Notes under the pieces: model-generated
The model's input: the letters and a program-made list of their open reading frames with translations, nothing else
What the model was told of the DNA's origin: nothing
Databases searched by the model: none
Translations under genes and position numbers: made by a program
Shown here: piece by piece, positions 1 through 7,265 of the stretch
Layout: every line of letters begins with the position of its first letter
How positions within the stretch are numbered: position 1 is the first letter of the stretch
DNA from: a virus
Length of the DNA stretch: 26,687 bases
Virus record (IMG/VR): IMGVR_UViG_3300029258_004235
Coordinates: 1 to 26,687 of that record
Strand: one strand, 5' to 3'

Positions 1-630
1 ATTAAACATTTTATTCAGCAATACGAAGTTAGTAACTTGATCTTAGAGAATATGGATCTAACCTCTATTCCTTATGGAGCTATTTCTTTTGCGCTACTTA
101 ATCCTAAAGTAAGATATATGTCGTTTAAGAATAATAGGTTCAATATTTCTATAACAGATCCTAGTGAGAAAGAATTTAGGTTAACTTTGCCTGAATTGCA
201 TAAATATACCGGAATAAGAAAGTTTTCCGATCCTTCTATGCTTAGGCAAGATCTTGAGTTAACTCACCCAGAGCATAACCCAAGAAGTCTTTCTTTTATG
301 GCTGATCTACTGTCTTCTGTATGGAAAAGCATAACTCCAGAGATTGAGAGTGAGTTAGATAGACTAAACACAGGATCTAATAGATTATGTTTTTTTAAGA
401 AAATAATAGAGATCGACAGTAAGCTTCCTCCGCTTACTATAATAGACAGCTCTAAGCTTCCAAGGACTAAGGCCCAGACAATGTTTTCTTTGCTGAAAAA
501 GACCGCTTTAATTCTTATAGGTGCAGGAATATCAGTGACTCCACAAATAATAATAGCATTGCTTGGCGAACCAGAATTTGAGTGTGCTGACTTAGATTAT
601 TACATTCAGCTTTGTAATTCTACATTGTAA
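1..630 (+). CDS. 3' end of an unrecognised protein gene (5' end outside the window)
   Basis: The reading frame is open from base 1, so the TTG at base 37 is probably internal and the gene starts before the window. About 209 residues are visible. I do not recognise the family. The visible part is a mixed alpha/beta-looking, charged polypeptide. It has one hydrophobic stretch near its end, residues ALILIGAGISVTPQIIIALL, that could be a membrane helix or a buried segment, followed by a short acidic, tyrosine-containing tail. It ends 72 bases before the Hint-domain gene, on the same strand, with no clear terminator between them, so the two are probably co-transcribed. Its place just upstream of two secreted/membrane proteins and the capsid gene suggests a virion or late protein. 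This is context only; no function can be assigned. Confidence 0.7.
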   Translation: MKHFIQQYEVSNLILENMDLTSIPYGAISFALLNPKVRYMSFKNNRFNISITDPSEKEFRLTLPELHKYTGIRKFSDPSMLRQDLELTHPEHNPRSLSFMADLLSSVWKSITPEIESELDRLNTGSNRLCFFKKIIEIDSKLPPLTIIDSSKLPRTKAQTMFSLLKKTALILIGAGISVTPQIIIALLGEPEFECADLDYYIQLCNSTL

Positions 631-702
631 AAATTATTCAGCTTGCTAATATCGTACAAGTTTTAGTTCTATTTTTCTGTTTATCTTAAAGGAGTTTTCA
701 CT

Positions 703-2394
703 ATGTGGAAAAAGATATCTGCTGTATGTATATTCTTACTACTTGTATTATTTAATTATACTAAGCCAGGTGTTCCTAAGGGTTCTTTAGTAGCTACCAG
801 AAATTCGAGTACTGGTTTTAAGCCTATAGAGAGATTTACTATTTTTGATAATGTAGCTTGCCTAAAAAATGGTGAGTTTAGAAACATTCAGGTAAGTAGC
901 CTTTTAAAATTTAAATCCATTAACGTAATCATTATAAAAACCTCATCAGGGATTCTGTGTTGTTCTAGAGAGGCAAGAATATTCTGTGTTAATAAAAATA
1001 GTTTTATAAGCGTAAAAGAGTTGAGTGTTGGGGATAAGATATTGAGTCATGAGTTAAAGTCTTATGATATTGAAGCGGTAACTGACTTCCAGACTACAGG
1101 TCCTCCTATAAGTTTTTATATTTTGTCTCTAAATAAGGTTCATAATTACTTTCAGGCTGATAGTAATGGTACTGCATTTTTAATGCACAATGTTTATGAT
1201 GCTGTAGTTGAGTTAGTGTTAGAGGCTCCAGAAGTTATTCCTGAGATTGTTAAAGCTGCTCCGGTAGTAGCCGCAGCTACGGCTACTGTGGCAGCAGCTG
1301 CGGCTACAGGTATAGCTGACGCTACTAAATTACTTACACATAAAGGACGGGTAGAGGCTAGAAGGAAAGTTGCTGAAAAAGGTGCAAAACTAGAAAAAGA
1401 GCTACATGATAATAAGCTTGATAAAATGCTAGATAATATTTATGCAAGGCAGTTTCCAGATAGCTTTGAAAATACACATAGTTATGAAGAGAGGCAAAAT
1501 ATTAAGTCTTATTTAGCAGATACTCCTGAAAAGCGTGAAAGGTTCGAAGTCATGCAGGCAAATGGTTATCCACTTGATCAAATTGCAAGTGAACTTGGTA
1601 AGTTTGCTCCTCCTGCTGTAAGAGAACGTTCTAGGAAAGATAAAACAACAGACAGAGAAGCTAAAAGAAAAGCAGAAGAAGATAAAAAGCAGACCGACAA
1701 AGCTGAGGCTGACCGCAAAGCCGATTTAGTTAGTAAAGTTAAAAAGAAGGCTGAGCATATAGCAACAAATACATCTATAGAAGAAACAATTAAGCAGGTT
1801 AATAAGAATTTAGATGCAACTGAAACGGTTACTGCTGCAGCTGTTTTGTCTTCGGCTCAAGAGTCAGCGACTCAAGAGTCAGCGGCACCTGTGTCCTCGA
1901 CACCTGTAACTGATCAGGGGCCTTGTGAGACATTGGGTGATATTGTTGTCGAGCCGATAGTCACTGAAGAAAAAACAGATACTACTTCAACGGGTCCTGA
2001 GCCTATTCCTGATAATACACAGACCAATGAAGTTCCTGTTGATGTGTCTAACGCAAGTATACCTAAGAGCCAAGATAGACCTCGTATGGTACCACGAGTT
2101 ACGCCTACATTCGTTCCAGCTTCATCTCCTCATGTTAATGTTCCAGAATTTACTCCTGCTCCTGCTCCTAGGCCAACACCAAAAGCGTCACATGTTCCGT
2201 CTGGTCCTACTTTTTTTGAAAACGCTTGGGATGCGACCAAGATGGCTGGAATAGGACTTGGAGGTGTTGCGTTGGGTGTTGGTTCTGCGTTGGGTACAGC
2301 GGCGATGATAGCCAAGCAGAAGCTAGACGAGAATGAAGAGAATATTGATGCTTTCTTTAAGTTACTTCAAAGGGCTCAAAATTTAGGTAAGTAA
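703..2394 (+). CDS. Secreted/membrane protein with degenerate N-terminal Hint domain
   Basis: The 563-residue protein starts at an ATG after AAGGAG. Residues 1-20 form a signal sequence or membrane anchor. Residues 23-163 follow the Hint (hedgehog/intein) pattern of polymorphic toxins. GVPKGSLVAT with KPIE stands where the family has C-F-x-x-G-T-x-V and the kPIE motif; VKELSVGDKIL matches the second GD block; VHNYF followed by LMHN at 160-163 matches the C-terminal HN block. The nucleophile Cys is Gly23, and the block-B T-x-x-H reads S-R-E-A, so both catalytic positions look lost while the final His-Asn remains. After it come an Ala-rich stretch (185-205), a charged Lys/Glu region, a Pro/Ser/Thr-rich linker and a Gly/Ala-rich hydrophobic segment (514-537). 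No toxin domain is recognised. A virion or host-envelope role is inferred from its place upstream of the capsid gene. Confidence 0.75.
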   Translation: MWKKISAVCIFLLLVLFNYTKPGVPKGSLVATRNSSTGFKPIERFTIFDNVACLKNGEFRNIQVSSLLKFKSINVIIIKTSSGILCCSREARIFCVNKNSFISVKELSVGDKILSHELKSYDIEAVTDFQTTGPPISFYILSLNKVHNYFQADSNGTAFLMHNVYDAVVELVLEAPEVIPEIVKAAPVVAAATATVAAAAATGIADATKLLTHKGRVEARRKVAEKGAKLEKELHDNKLDKMLDNIYARQFPDSFENTHSYEERQNIKSYLADTPEKRERFEVMQANGYPLDQIASELGKFAPPAVRERSRKDKTTDREAKRKAEEDKKQTDKAEADRKADLVSKVKKKAEHIATNTSIEETIKQVNKNLDATETVTAAAVLSSAQESATQESAAPVSSTPVTDQGPCETLGDIVVEPIVTEEKTDTTSTGPEPIPDNTQTNEVPVDVSNASIPKSQDRPRMVPRVTPTFVPASSPHVNVPEFTPAPAPRPTPKASHVPSGPTFFENAWDATKMAGIGLGGVALGVGSALGTAAMIAKQKLDENEENIDAFFKLLQRAQNLGK

Positions 2395-2416
2395 GTTTAC
2401 TTTTTTATTTTTTTTG

Positions 2417-2438
2417 TAGGGCAAGACGGCTTGCTCTA
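2417..2438 (+). terminator. Rho-independent-like hairpin after the Hint gene
   Basis: TAGGGCAAG and CTTGCTCTA form a 9-bp stem (one G-T pair) around an ACGG loop, followed at once by TTTTC. It lies 23 bases after the Hint gene stop and 62 bases before the next start. A T-rich run also precedes it. It may be a partial terminator or an attenuator, because the next gene is on the same strand and has no obvious promoter of its own. Confidence 0.6.
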
Positions 2439-2500
2439 TTTTCTATATATGGCATACTTTTAGTAGGGAAATAAAGGCTTTTTTAACTTGCGGGGGAATC

Positions 2501-3064
2501 ATGAAAAAGATACTTTTGTTATTATTTTTAAGTTTTAATGCTAGGGCTTCCAACCTTAACGTGCTTAGTTTGGCTGATGTTGATAAGATGTCGCCTATAG
2601 ATAAGCATGTTCTTATGAACAAGGTTGAGAAATCGGCTAACGCTATCGTTGATGGCTTTGATAGCTTTTTGTCTCGCAAAGGTGCTATTAGGGCTACATT
2701 GGTTGGTTTACCAACAATTATGCTTTACTGCTACCTTTTCCCACCAGAACCTGTTGGTGAGCTTTTGGGTAAGATCTTTAATTATGGGATTGATTCTGTT
2801 GCTAATGTTGGTTCAAGGGTCATATCTAAAACATTTAGTAATAGTGATAATCTTTCTGTTTTAGTTTCAAGTATAGGTGAGCTTGAGGGTAAGTATCACC
2901 TTAGTAAAGAGTTGGGTCACACTCAGGCAATGTGGGATATGCTTTATGAAAAGCCTCTGGCTACTATCTCTCTTATGGCATCATCGGCTTCTGATAAAAT
3001 ATGGAACAGTGGGTTGCCGTTTCTTTCGGTGATTTTGGCTAATAAATTATTTAATGTAAGATGA
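2501..3064 (+). CDS. Small secreted/membrane protein of unknown function
   Basis: The 187-residue protein has a classical signal peptide: Lys-Lys, a Leu-rich core, then Ala-Arg-Ala at residues 14-16, a plausible signal peptidase site before Ser17. A hydrophobic segment at about 65-80 (ATLVGLPTIMLYCYLF) follows an Arg/Lys cluster. A weaker hydrophobic stretch lies near the C-terminus (about 168-182). The start is an ATG after the purine-rich site GCGGGGGAATC. I do not recognise a family. It follows the Hint-domain protein and is the last gene before the capsid leader. Two consecutive export-signal proteins here suggest a pair acting at the host envelope or in an entry or lysis step; no lysis motif is visible, so this remains open. 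Confidence 0.75.
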   Translation: MKKILLLLFLSFNARASNLNVLSLADVDKMSPIDKHVLMNKVEKSANAIVDGFDSFLSRKGAIRATLVGLPTIMLYCYLFPPEPVGELLGKIFNYGIDSVANVGSRVISKTFSNSDNLSVLVSSIGELEGKYHLSKELGHTQAMWDMLYEKPLATISLMASSASDKIWNSGLPFLSVILANKLFNVR

Positions 3065-3066
3065 TC

Positions 3067-3155
3067 TAGCATTGTGCCGTTGTTTTTTTAACTAAAAGCA
3101 AAGTGTTTATATATTTTAATGATTTCGGTCTATTTTATTTGTTGGCACAATGCTA
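3067..3155. repeat. 12-bp perfect inverted repeat flanking 65 bp of AT-rich DNA
   Basis: TAGCATTGTGCC at 3067-3078 is repeated exactly as its reverse complement GGCACAATGCTA at 3144-3155. The left arm starts two bases after the stop codon of the preceding gene. The 65-bp spacer is non-coding and contains a T7 run. It could form a long stem in RNA, or be a protein-binding or recombination site. The sequence alone does not decide between these. Confidence 0.7.
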
Positions 3156-3174
3156 TACTGCTAACGTTTCTTGT

Positions 3175-3216
3175 AGGCGTTGTAGGGTTTCTAAAGTTTC
3201 CTTGCGGCGCCTCTTT
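3175..3216 (+). terminator. Terminator-like hairpin upstream of the capsid promoter
   Basis: AGGCG at 3175-3179 pairs with CGCCT at 3208-3212. Inside, AGGG can pair with CCTT. The stem is followed by CTTTTAAT. The stem is interrupted and the T tract is short, so this is a weak terminator call. Its position, just before a strong promoter, suits the end of the upstream transcript. Confidence 0.35.
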
Positions 3217-3225
3217 TAATATCTC

Positions 3226-3255
3226 TTGAATATTCATTCATAATTACTCTATAAT
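3226..3255 (+). promoter_or_regulatory. Sigma70-type promoter for the capsid operon
   Basis: The -35 box TTGAAT (3226-3231) is separated by 18 bp from a perfect -10 box TATAAT (3250-3255). The predicted transcription start is about G3262, exactly where a GGCG stem of the downstream structured RNA begins. It faces the major capsid gene, with about 158 bases of untranslated leader. Confidence 0.7.
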
Positions 3256-3261
3256 AATCTT

Positions 3262-3419
3262 GGCGTAGGACGTTAAAGTCCCGAGCTTCGCCAGTTCAAA
3301 CCGCGTAGAGTGTTTCACTCCGGCCTCGCAAGCCATGACGTATTAGGCTTTAAGTCTAACAGGCTCGTCACCTTATGAAGTTGTTGTTTTAATTAAGAAC
3401 AAATTAATAAGGAAATCTA
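3262..3419 (+). ncRNA. Structured 5' leader RNA of the capsid operon (unclassified)
   Basis: The 158-base leader has several exact stems. GGCG 3262-3265 pairs with CGCC 3289-3292 and encloses GGAC 3268-3271 with GTCC 3278-3281. GAGTG 3308-3312 pairs with CACTC 3316-3320, extended by CCG 3301-3303 with CGG 3321-3323. TGACG 3336-3340 pairs with CGTCA 3366-3370 and encloses the hairpin 3343-3359. GGC at 3322-3324 can instead pair with GCC at 3332-3334, giving mutually exclusive structures. The last 45 bases are unstructured and hold the AAGGA ribosome site. It matches no tRNA cloverleaf that I can build. Likely roles are mRNA stabilisation, regulation of capsid translation, or release as a small RNA. 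Confidence 0.55.
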
Positions 3420-4370
3420 ATGGCAATAGTTTCTACTTCTACAATGCCACCAGCAATTCAATTAGCTTTTGATAATAAGATTTTAGCTACACCAACACAA
3501 AAGAACATTCACGGTCTTTTTGCGTTAAAGGCTACTAAAGCTAAAAGAACTGGTGAGTATTATCGTTTTAAAAGATATGAAGAACTTCCTACAGCATTGG
3601 TACCACTAAGTAATACTGGTGAGACCCCAGCTCCTGTGCAACCAGAATCATTATTTATTGATGCTAAGATTCAACATTATGGACAATGGATGTCGGTTAA
3701 CGAACAAGTTGACTTAAATTCACAAGATCCTGTATTGAATCAGCTATCAATAAGATTTGGTGTAGCACTTAGAAAGACAGAAGACCAGCTTATCAGAAAT
3801 ATGCTTGCAACATCTGCAACATTGGTTAACTGTGTAGCCGGAACAAACGGAAATATACCAAGTAATATTACACGTTATGATATAGATCAAGCAGTTCAGA
3901 CTCTTAGGGGTAATGATGCTGTTTACATTTCAGATTCTATTGAAGGTGCTAATAAATTTGGTACAGGCCCGGTAAGAAATGCATTCTTTGGAATGTGTGA
4001 TACCGACTTATCAACTGAAATTAGCAATACATCAGGTTATATCGATGTTGCTAATTATCCATCTCAGGGTGGAATTTTAAGTTCTGAAATTGGTGCTGTT
4101 GGTGGTATAAGATTCTTAACTTCATCTGGTGGTTCAAAATCAGTTGGAGCTGGAGCTTTAACTGGAACTGACGTTTACAACGTATTTGTCACCGGTATGG
4201 AAAGTTATACTTCTATACAACAAAGCGGTGCAACGGCCAAGTTTATTTACAGGCCTCCAGAACTTAATGATCCGTTGGCTCAGAATTATACTTTGGGTTG
4301 GAAAATGTCTCACGCTTCAAGAATCTTAAATGATCTATGGATTTTAAGATTAGCTTGTACTTTAGCTTAA
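3420..4370 (+). CDS. Major capsid protein, N4 gp56-like family
   Basis: This is the main shell protein of the phage head (316 residues). The family is recognised from the N-terminal layout (short leader, then a FYRFKRYEELP-like beta segment), the T-P-x-P-V motif after a turn, the GQWMSVNEQVDL segment, the RKTEDQLIRNML helix and the C-terminal GWKMSHASRILNDLWILRL signature. These are typical of the N4 gp56-type HK97-fold capsid proteins found in many podoviruses. The start ATG follows AAGGAAATCTA. It is the first gene after a strong promoter and a long structured leader, as expected for the most abundant virion protein. The next gene follows after 13 bases. No scaffold protein or maturation protease is visible next to it. 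Confidence 0.88.
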   Translation: MAIVSTSTMPPAIQLAFDNKILATPTQKNIHGLFALKATKAKRTGEYYRFKRYEELPTALVPLSNTGETPAPVQPESLFIDAKIQHYGQWMSVNEQVDLNSQDPVLNQLSIRFGVALRKTEDQLIRNMLATSATLVNCVAGTNGNIPSNITRYDIDQAVQTLRGNDAVYISDSIEGANKFGTGPVRNAFFGMCDTDLSTEISNTSGYIDVANYPSQGGILSSEIGAVGGIRFLTSSGGSKSVGAGALTGTDVYNVFVTGMESYTSIQQSGATAKFIYRPPELNDPLAQNYTLGWKMSHASRILNDLWILRLACTLA

Positions 4371-4383
4371 TAAGGAGATTCTT

Positions 4384-5337
4384 ATGTCATTTGGAACAAC
4401 CATACAGCAAGGCTCTTTTACTAAGACCGATGCTCTTTCATATAATTTAGTTTTAAGATCTGGTTTTGACTGGATCAAGGTTGTAAATATTACACAAGCT
4501 GCAGCTACAAATAATGGCTATGGTTTTGAGTATTTTTGGCAATATGGAATGGGTTCTACAGGTGTTATGAAATATCATCCTGCAGGAGACCATACTGTAG
4601 CTGTTGATACTTCAGCCAATGCATTTACATCATTTGATAGCTCGGAAAACCCATTAACAGCATTAGTGGCTATTACAGGTGGTACTAACGCAACTCAACC
4701 TGTTTATTCCACTGCAAGCACATCAGGCCTTTCTGATGGTGATATTGTGCGTGTAACTGGTACAGCTCATACCGATATTAACGGTTTAGATTTTTCTATT
4801 GATACTGTTGTTACTAATACATCTTTTAGATTAGCTAATACGTTGCAACAAGCTCCTGGTGTAATAGCCGGTGCTAATGGTTATTGGAGAAAAGTTAAGT
4901 ACGATCCTATCTTTTATCCAAGATCTCGTAATATCGCTAACATTACACAAGCTAACCCTGGCGTAGTTACAACTTTAGTTGATCATGGTTTTACCACAGG
5001 TCAAAAAGTTAGAATGACTATCCCTTCTGGCGGTGGAATGGTAGAGCTTCACGATCAATTGGTGACAGTTACAGTTGTTGATGCTGCAACATTTAGTATC
5101 GGTGTTGATACATCTGCGTACACTGCATTTGCTTATCCATTAGCTGGGGTAGCTTATACTCCATCTATGGTTACACCTGTTGGATTAGAAGCAACAAGTA
5201 CATACGCAGGAACTTTAGGTGATGCTACATATAATAATGCTGAGATTGGCGTTACTTTGGCTGGAGGAACCACAGGTCCTGGTGGAAATAATGGTGATAC
5301 AATTTACTGGATGGCTGGTAAATCGTTTAACATCTAG
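4384..5337 (+). CDS. Virion structural protein with two E1-FCCH-like beta domains
   Basis: The 317-residue protein lies 13 bases after the capsid gene with ribosome site AAGGAG. It contains two copies of the beta module that annotation pipelines label ubiquitin-activating E1 FCCH domain. One is at about residues 95-157 (GLSDGDIVRVTG, DINGLDF). A better one is at about 184-254, with NITQANPGVVTT, HGFTTGQKVRM and a VVDAATFSIGVDTS ending. No E1 enzyme features are present; in phages this module occurs in capsid-decoration, neck and tail proteins. The C-terminus (TLGDATYNN) is echoed in the product at 5808-6191 (KLDGATYNN), so the two look paralogous. A head-decoration or minor capsid role is likely, and high expression is implied by its place before the hairpin pair at 5371. 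Confidence 0.7.
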   Translation: MSFGTTIQQGSFTKTDALSYNLVLRSGFDWIKVVNITQAAATNNGYGFEYFWQYGMGSTGVMKYHPAGDHTVAVDTSANAFTSFDSSENPLTALVAITGGTNATQPVYSTASTSGLSDGDIVRVTGTAHTDINGLDFSIDTVVTNTSFRLANTLQQAPGVIAGANGYWRKVKYDPIFYPRSRNIANITQANPGVVTTLVDHGFTTGQKVRMTIPSGGGMVELHDQLVTVTVVDAATFSIGVDTSAYTAFAYPLAGVAYTPSMVTPVGLEATSTYAGTLGDATYNNAEIGVTLAGGTTGPGGNNGDTIYWMAGKSFNI

Positions 5338-5370
5338 TTTCAGGATGCGTTTAGGCAAAAAATAAGCATG

Positions 5371-5403
5371 GGGGACGATGTCGTCCCCTCTATAAAATAG
5401 AGG
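5371..5403 (+). promoter_or_regulatory. Back-to-back hairpins: GC-rich stem plus Shine-Dalgarno-masking stem
   Basis: GGGGACGA (5371-5378) and TCGTCCCC (5381-5388) form a perfect stem. Directly after it, CCTCTAT (5387-5393) and ATAGAGG (5397-5403) form a 7-bp stem with an AAA loop that covers the first part of the AGAGGAG ribosome site of the gene at 5410. The two stems share two bases, so they compete slightly. This fits a partial terminator or mRNA 3'-end stabiliser for the two upstream capsid-operon genes plus reduced translation of the next gene. Confidence 0.6.
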
Positions 5404-5409
5404 AGAATA

Positions 5410-5799
5410 ATGAAGGCAGTTAAAAAGGGTGATATTAATTTGAAAGCTTTGAGGGAAAAACTAAGGGAGCCTGTTAAAGGGCAGTTTAGGTATCATGAGT
5501 CGCCAGGGTCAACGTTTAAGTTTTCGTATGGCAGTAAGTTTAAAGGTATTCCTATTGAAACTTATATTATAGCTGACAATGAAGTTAGGTATTTGCCTTT
5601 AGAGGTAGCACAGCATTTAAACAGTTGTTCTTATTTAATTTTTGATACTTTTAAGGATGCTAACGGAAAGCCTATATCTAGAATAAAGAAAAAAGAGAGA
5701 AGGGTTTCGTTTGATTCGTTATCTTTTAATCCAATAGAAGATGTTGGAGACGACAATAATTTGATAGTTGAGGCTGAGCCTCTTGTTCAAATGAAATAG
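5410..5799 (+). CDS. Small late protein, unknown function
   Basis: The 129-residue protein is basic at the start and acidic at the end. Its ATG follows GAGGAG. It has no signal or membrane segment. It contains a beta-rich centre with PGSTFKFSYGSKFKGIPIETY and a PLEVAQHLN helix, an arrangement I associate with a conserved hypothetical protein that travels with N4 gp56-like capsid genes. I cannot name a function. Its position between capsid and neck genes suggests a minor head or assembly protein. The overlapping hairpin over its ribosome site suggests it is made at lower levels than the two genes before it. Confidence 0.65.
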   Translation: MKAVKKGDINLKALREKLREPVKGQFRYHESPGSTFKFSYGSKFKGIPIETYIIADNEVRYLPLEVAQHLNSCSYLIFDTFKDANGKPISRIKKKERRVSFDSLSFNPIEDVGDDNNLIVEAEPLVQMK

Positions 5800-5807
5800 G
5801 AAGTTTA

Positions 5808-6191
5808 ATGGCTATTTTTTCAGTTCCATCTAGTCCTAACATTGTGCCGGCAACAAAGCTTATTATAGCGATTACGCAGGATAATCCAGCTTTAGTTACG
5901 ACTAGCGATGCTTATCCTACTTCTGTTGACCCTAATCATTATTATTCAACTGGTATGAAAGTAAGGCTTCGTATCCCAAGAGATTTTGGTATGTATCAAG
6001 CTGATAAGCTTATAGGGACTATTACGGTAGTTAGTGATGATACATTTACGATAGATATAGATACTAGTGGTTTTGATCCATTTTCTATTCCTACAACTTT
6101 AAGAAGAAATTTTGCTCAAGTTTTTCCCGCTGGAGAAATAGCCACTAAATTAGATGGGGCTACATATAACAATAGGAGTTCTAATGTCTGA
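5808..6191 (+). CDS. Small virion protein with E1-FCCH-like beta domain
   Basis: The 127-residue product consists mainly of one beta module at residues about 17-93: ITQDNPALVTTSDAY, then a GMKVRLRIP strand, then TVVSDDTFTIDIDTSGF. This is the same order as the module in the protein at 4384-5337, and the two also share an A-T-Y-N-N ending. It therefore looks like a shortened paralogue. It starts after AGGAAGTTTA and its last eight bases overlap the next gene, so translation is probably coupled. A head-tail joining or decoration role is plausible from gene order; no catalytic residues are evident. Confidence 0.65.
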   Translation: MAIFSVPSSPNIVPATKLIIAITQDNPALVTTSDAYPTSVDPNHYYSTGMKVRLRIPRDFGMYQADKLIGTITVVSDDTFTIDIDTSGFDPFSIPTTLRRNFAQVFPAGEIATKLDGATYNNRSSNV

Positions 6192-7188
6192 TAGTACACT
6201 TTCTACGTTGGAGCAGATAAGGATAAAGGTTAGAAGGCTTACAAGAAGCCCGTCTGCCAATCAGTTATCTGACCAGAATATAGACGATTATGTAAATACT
6301 TTTGTTCTTTGCGATTTTCCTGAGCATTTAAGGATATCGGCATTAAGAACAAATTTCTTTTTTTATACGCAGCCTTACAAAGATGTTTACGAGAATGATA
6401 CGACTAATTTGTATTCACCTTTGTATAACTTTATAAATAAGTACACGACATTTCACCCTCCTATCTATGTAAACGGTTTTATAAGTTCATTAACGTTAAA
6501 TGCTACTGATTTTTATGCATCTTTTCCTAAGACTTCGTATTCGGTTGATATAGGGACAGGGGATGGAGCCACAACTAGTTTTTCGGGTACCTTATCCAAT
6601 GTTCCAATCTTGGTTAATAGTGTGCAGTTTAGTTCTGTAGATATTTCCAATGATGGTCTTATTGTGTATGACGATGGCTTGGGTAATTTGTACGAAAATA
6701 CTCCGGCAGCTCAAGTTAATGTGGGTAACATTAATTACCAAACAGGCGCTTATACCTTTACCTTTCTGTCTGCTGTTAAGGATCAGACTTCTGTTTATGC
6801 TCAGACTTATCCATTTACTCCATCTAAGCCAACATTAATTCTTTATTACGATAACAAGTTTACTGTAAGACCTATTCCTGACCGACCTTATAAGATAGAG
6901 ATGGAAGCCTATATAAGGCCTACAGAGCTTTTAAGTTCTGCTCAGTCTCCAGAGCTTGCTCAGTGGTGGCAGTATATAGCTTATGGAGCAGCTAAAAAGG
7001 TATTTGAAGATCGTATGGATCTTGAGAGTGTTTCGTTGATTATGCCTGAATATACTAAGCAGGAAGAGTTGGTACAAAGAAGAAGTATTGTTCAGCAATC
7101 TGATCAGCGCTCTGCGACTATATATTCAAATCAGACTGAGGTGGGTCCGTTTAGCAGTAATAAAAATGATGGTAATCCATGGATATGA
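6184..7188 (+). CDS. Putative head-tail adaptor/neck protein
   Basis: The chosen start is ATG 6184 (334 residues), because TAGGAG lies seven bases upstream; a start at 6154 would need a much longer overlap with the previous gene. The N-terminus (LEQIRIKVRRLTRSPSANQL, DYVNTFVLCDFPEHLR, FFFYTQPYKDVY) resembles a conserved neck or adaptor-like protein of N4 gp56-capsid podoviruses. The C-terminal part has RPYKIEMEAYIRPTELL, QWWQYIAYGAAKKVFEDRMD, typical of connector-type proteins with a late alpha-helical segment, and then a Gln/Ser/Arg-rich tail. The middle is beta-rich. The stop codon overlaps the start of a 22-codon hydrophobic reading frame (ATGA). The adaptor role is inferred from position and fold pattern. 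Confidence 0.6.
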   Translation: MSDSTLSTLEQIRIKVRRLTRSPSANQLSDQNIDDYVNTFVLCDFPEHLRISALRTNFFFYTQPYKDVYENDTTNLYSPLYNFINKYTTFHPPIYVNGFISSLTLNATDFYASFPKTSYSVDIGTGDGATTSFSGTLSNVPILVNSVQFSSVDISNDGLIVYDDGLGNLYENTPAAQVNVGNINYQTGAYTFTFLSAVKDQTSVYAQTYPFTPSKPTLILYYDNKFTVRPIPDRPYKIEMEAYIRPTELLSSAQSPELAQWWQYIAYGAAKKVFEDRMDLESVSLIMPEYTKQEELVQRRSIVQQSDQRSATIYSNQTEVGPFSSNKNDGNPWI

Positions 7189-7253
7189 TATTAATTTTAT
7201 TGGCATCATTTGCCATTTTATATTTAGTTTTTGCATATTTAATGTTTATCTAG
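7185..7253 (+). CDS. 22-residue hydrophobic membrane microprotein
   Basis: An ATG overlapping the stop of the preceding gene (ATGA) opens a 22-codon frame ending in TAG. Almost every residue is hydrophobic (MILILLASFAILYLVFAYLM, then Phe-Ile), so it is a single transmembrane helix with no soluble part. The next gene's ribosome site (AAGGAGA) begins just after the stop, so the frame fills the gap exactly. The coupled start and full hydrophobicity argue for a real product, perhaps a lysis accessory or envelope peptide. It is too short to assign to a family. A chance frame in AT-rich DNA is the alternative. Confidence 0.45.
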   Translation: MILILLASFAILYLVFAYLMFI

Positions 7254-7265
7254 AAGGAGAGTGTA

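Noticed and set aside
3142-3160. Sigma54-type promoter at TTGGCACAATGC
   Set aside because: TGGCAC is present, but the required GC-containing -12 element is not at the correct distance; the sequence is explained as the right arm of the inverted repeat.
3262-3375. tRNA or tmRNA in the capsid leader, suggested by GTTCAAACC
   Set aside because: No acceptor stem or anticodon arm can be built around the T-loop-like sequence on either strand; the other stems fit a different fold.
4384-5337. Ubiquitin-activating enzyme homologue
   Set aside because: Only the FCCH-type beta module pattern is present; no adenylation or catalytic cysteine domain. The name is a carry-over from domain databases.
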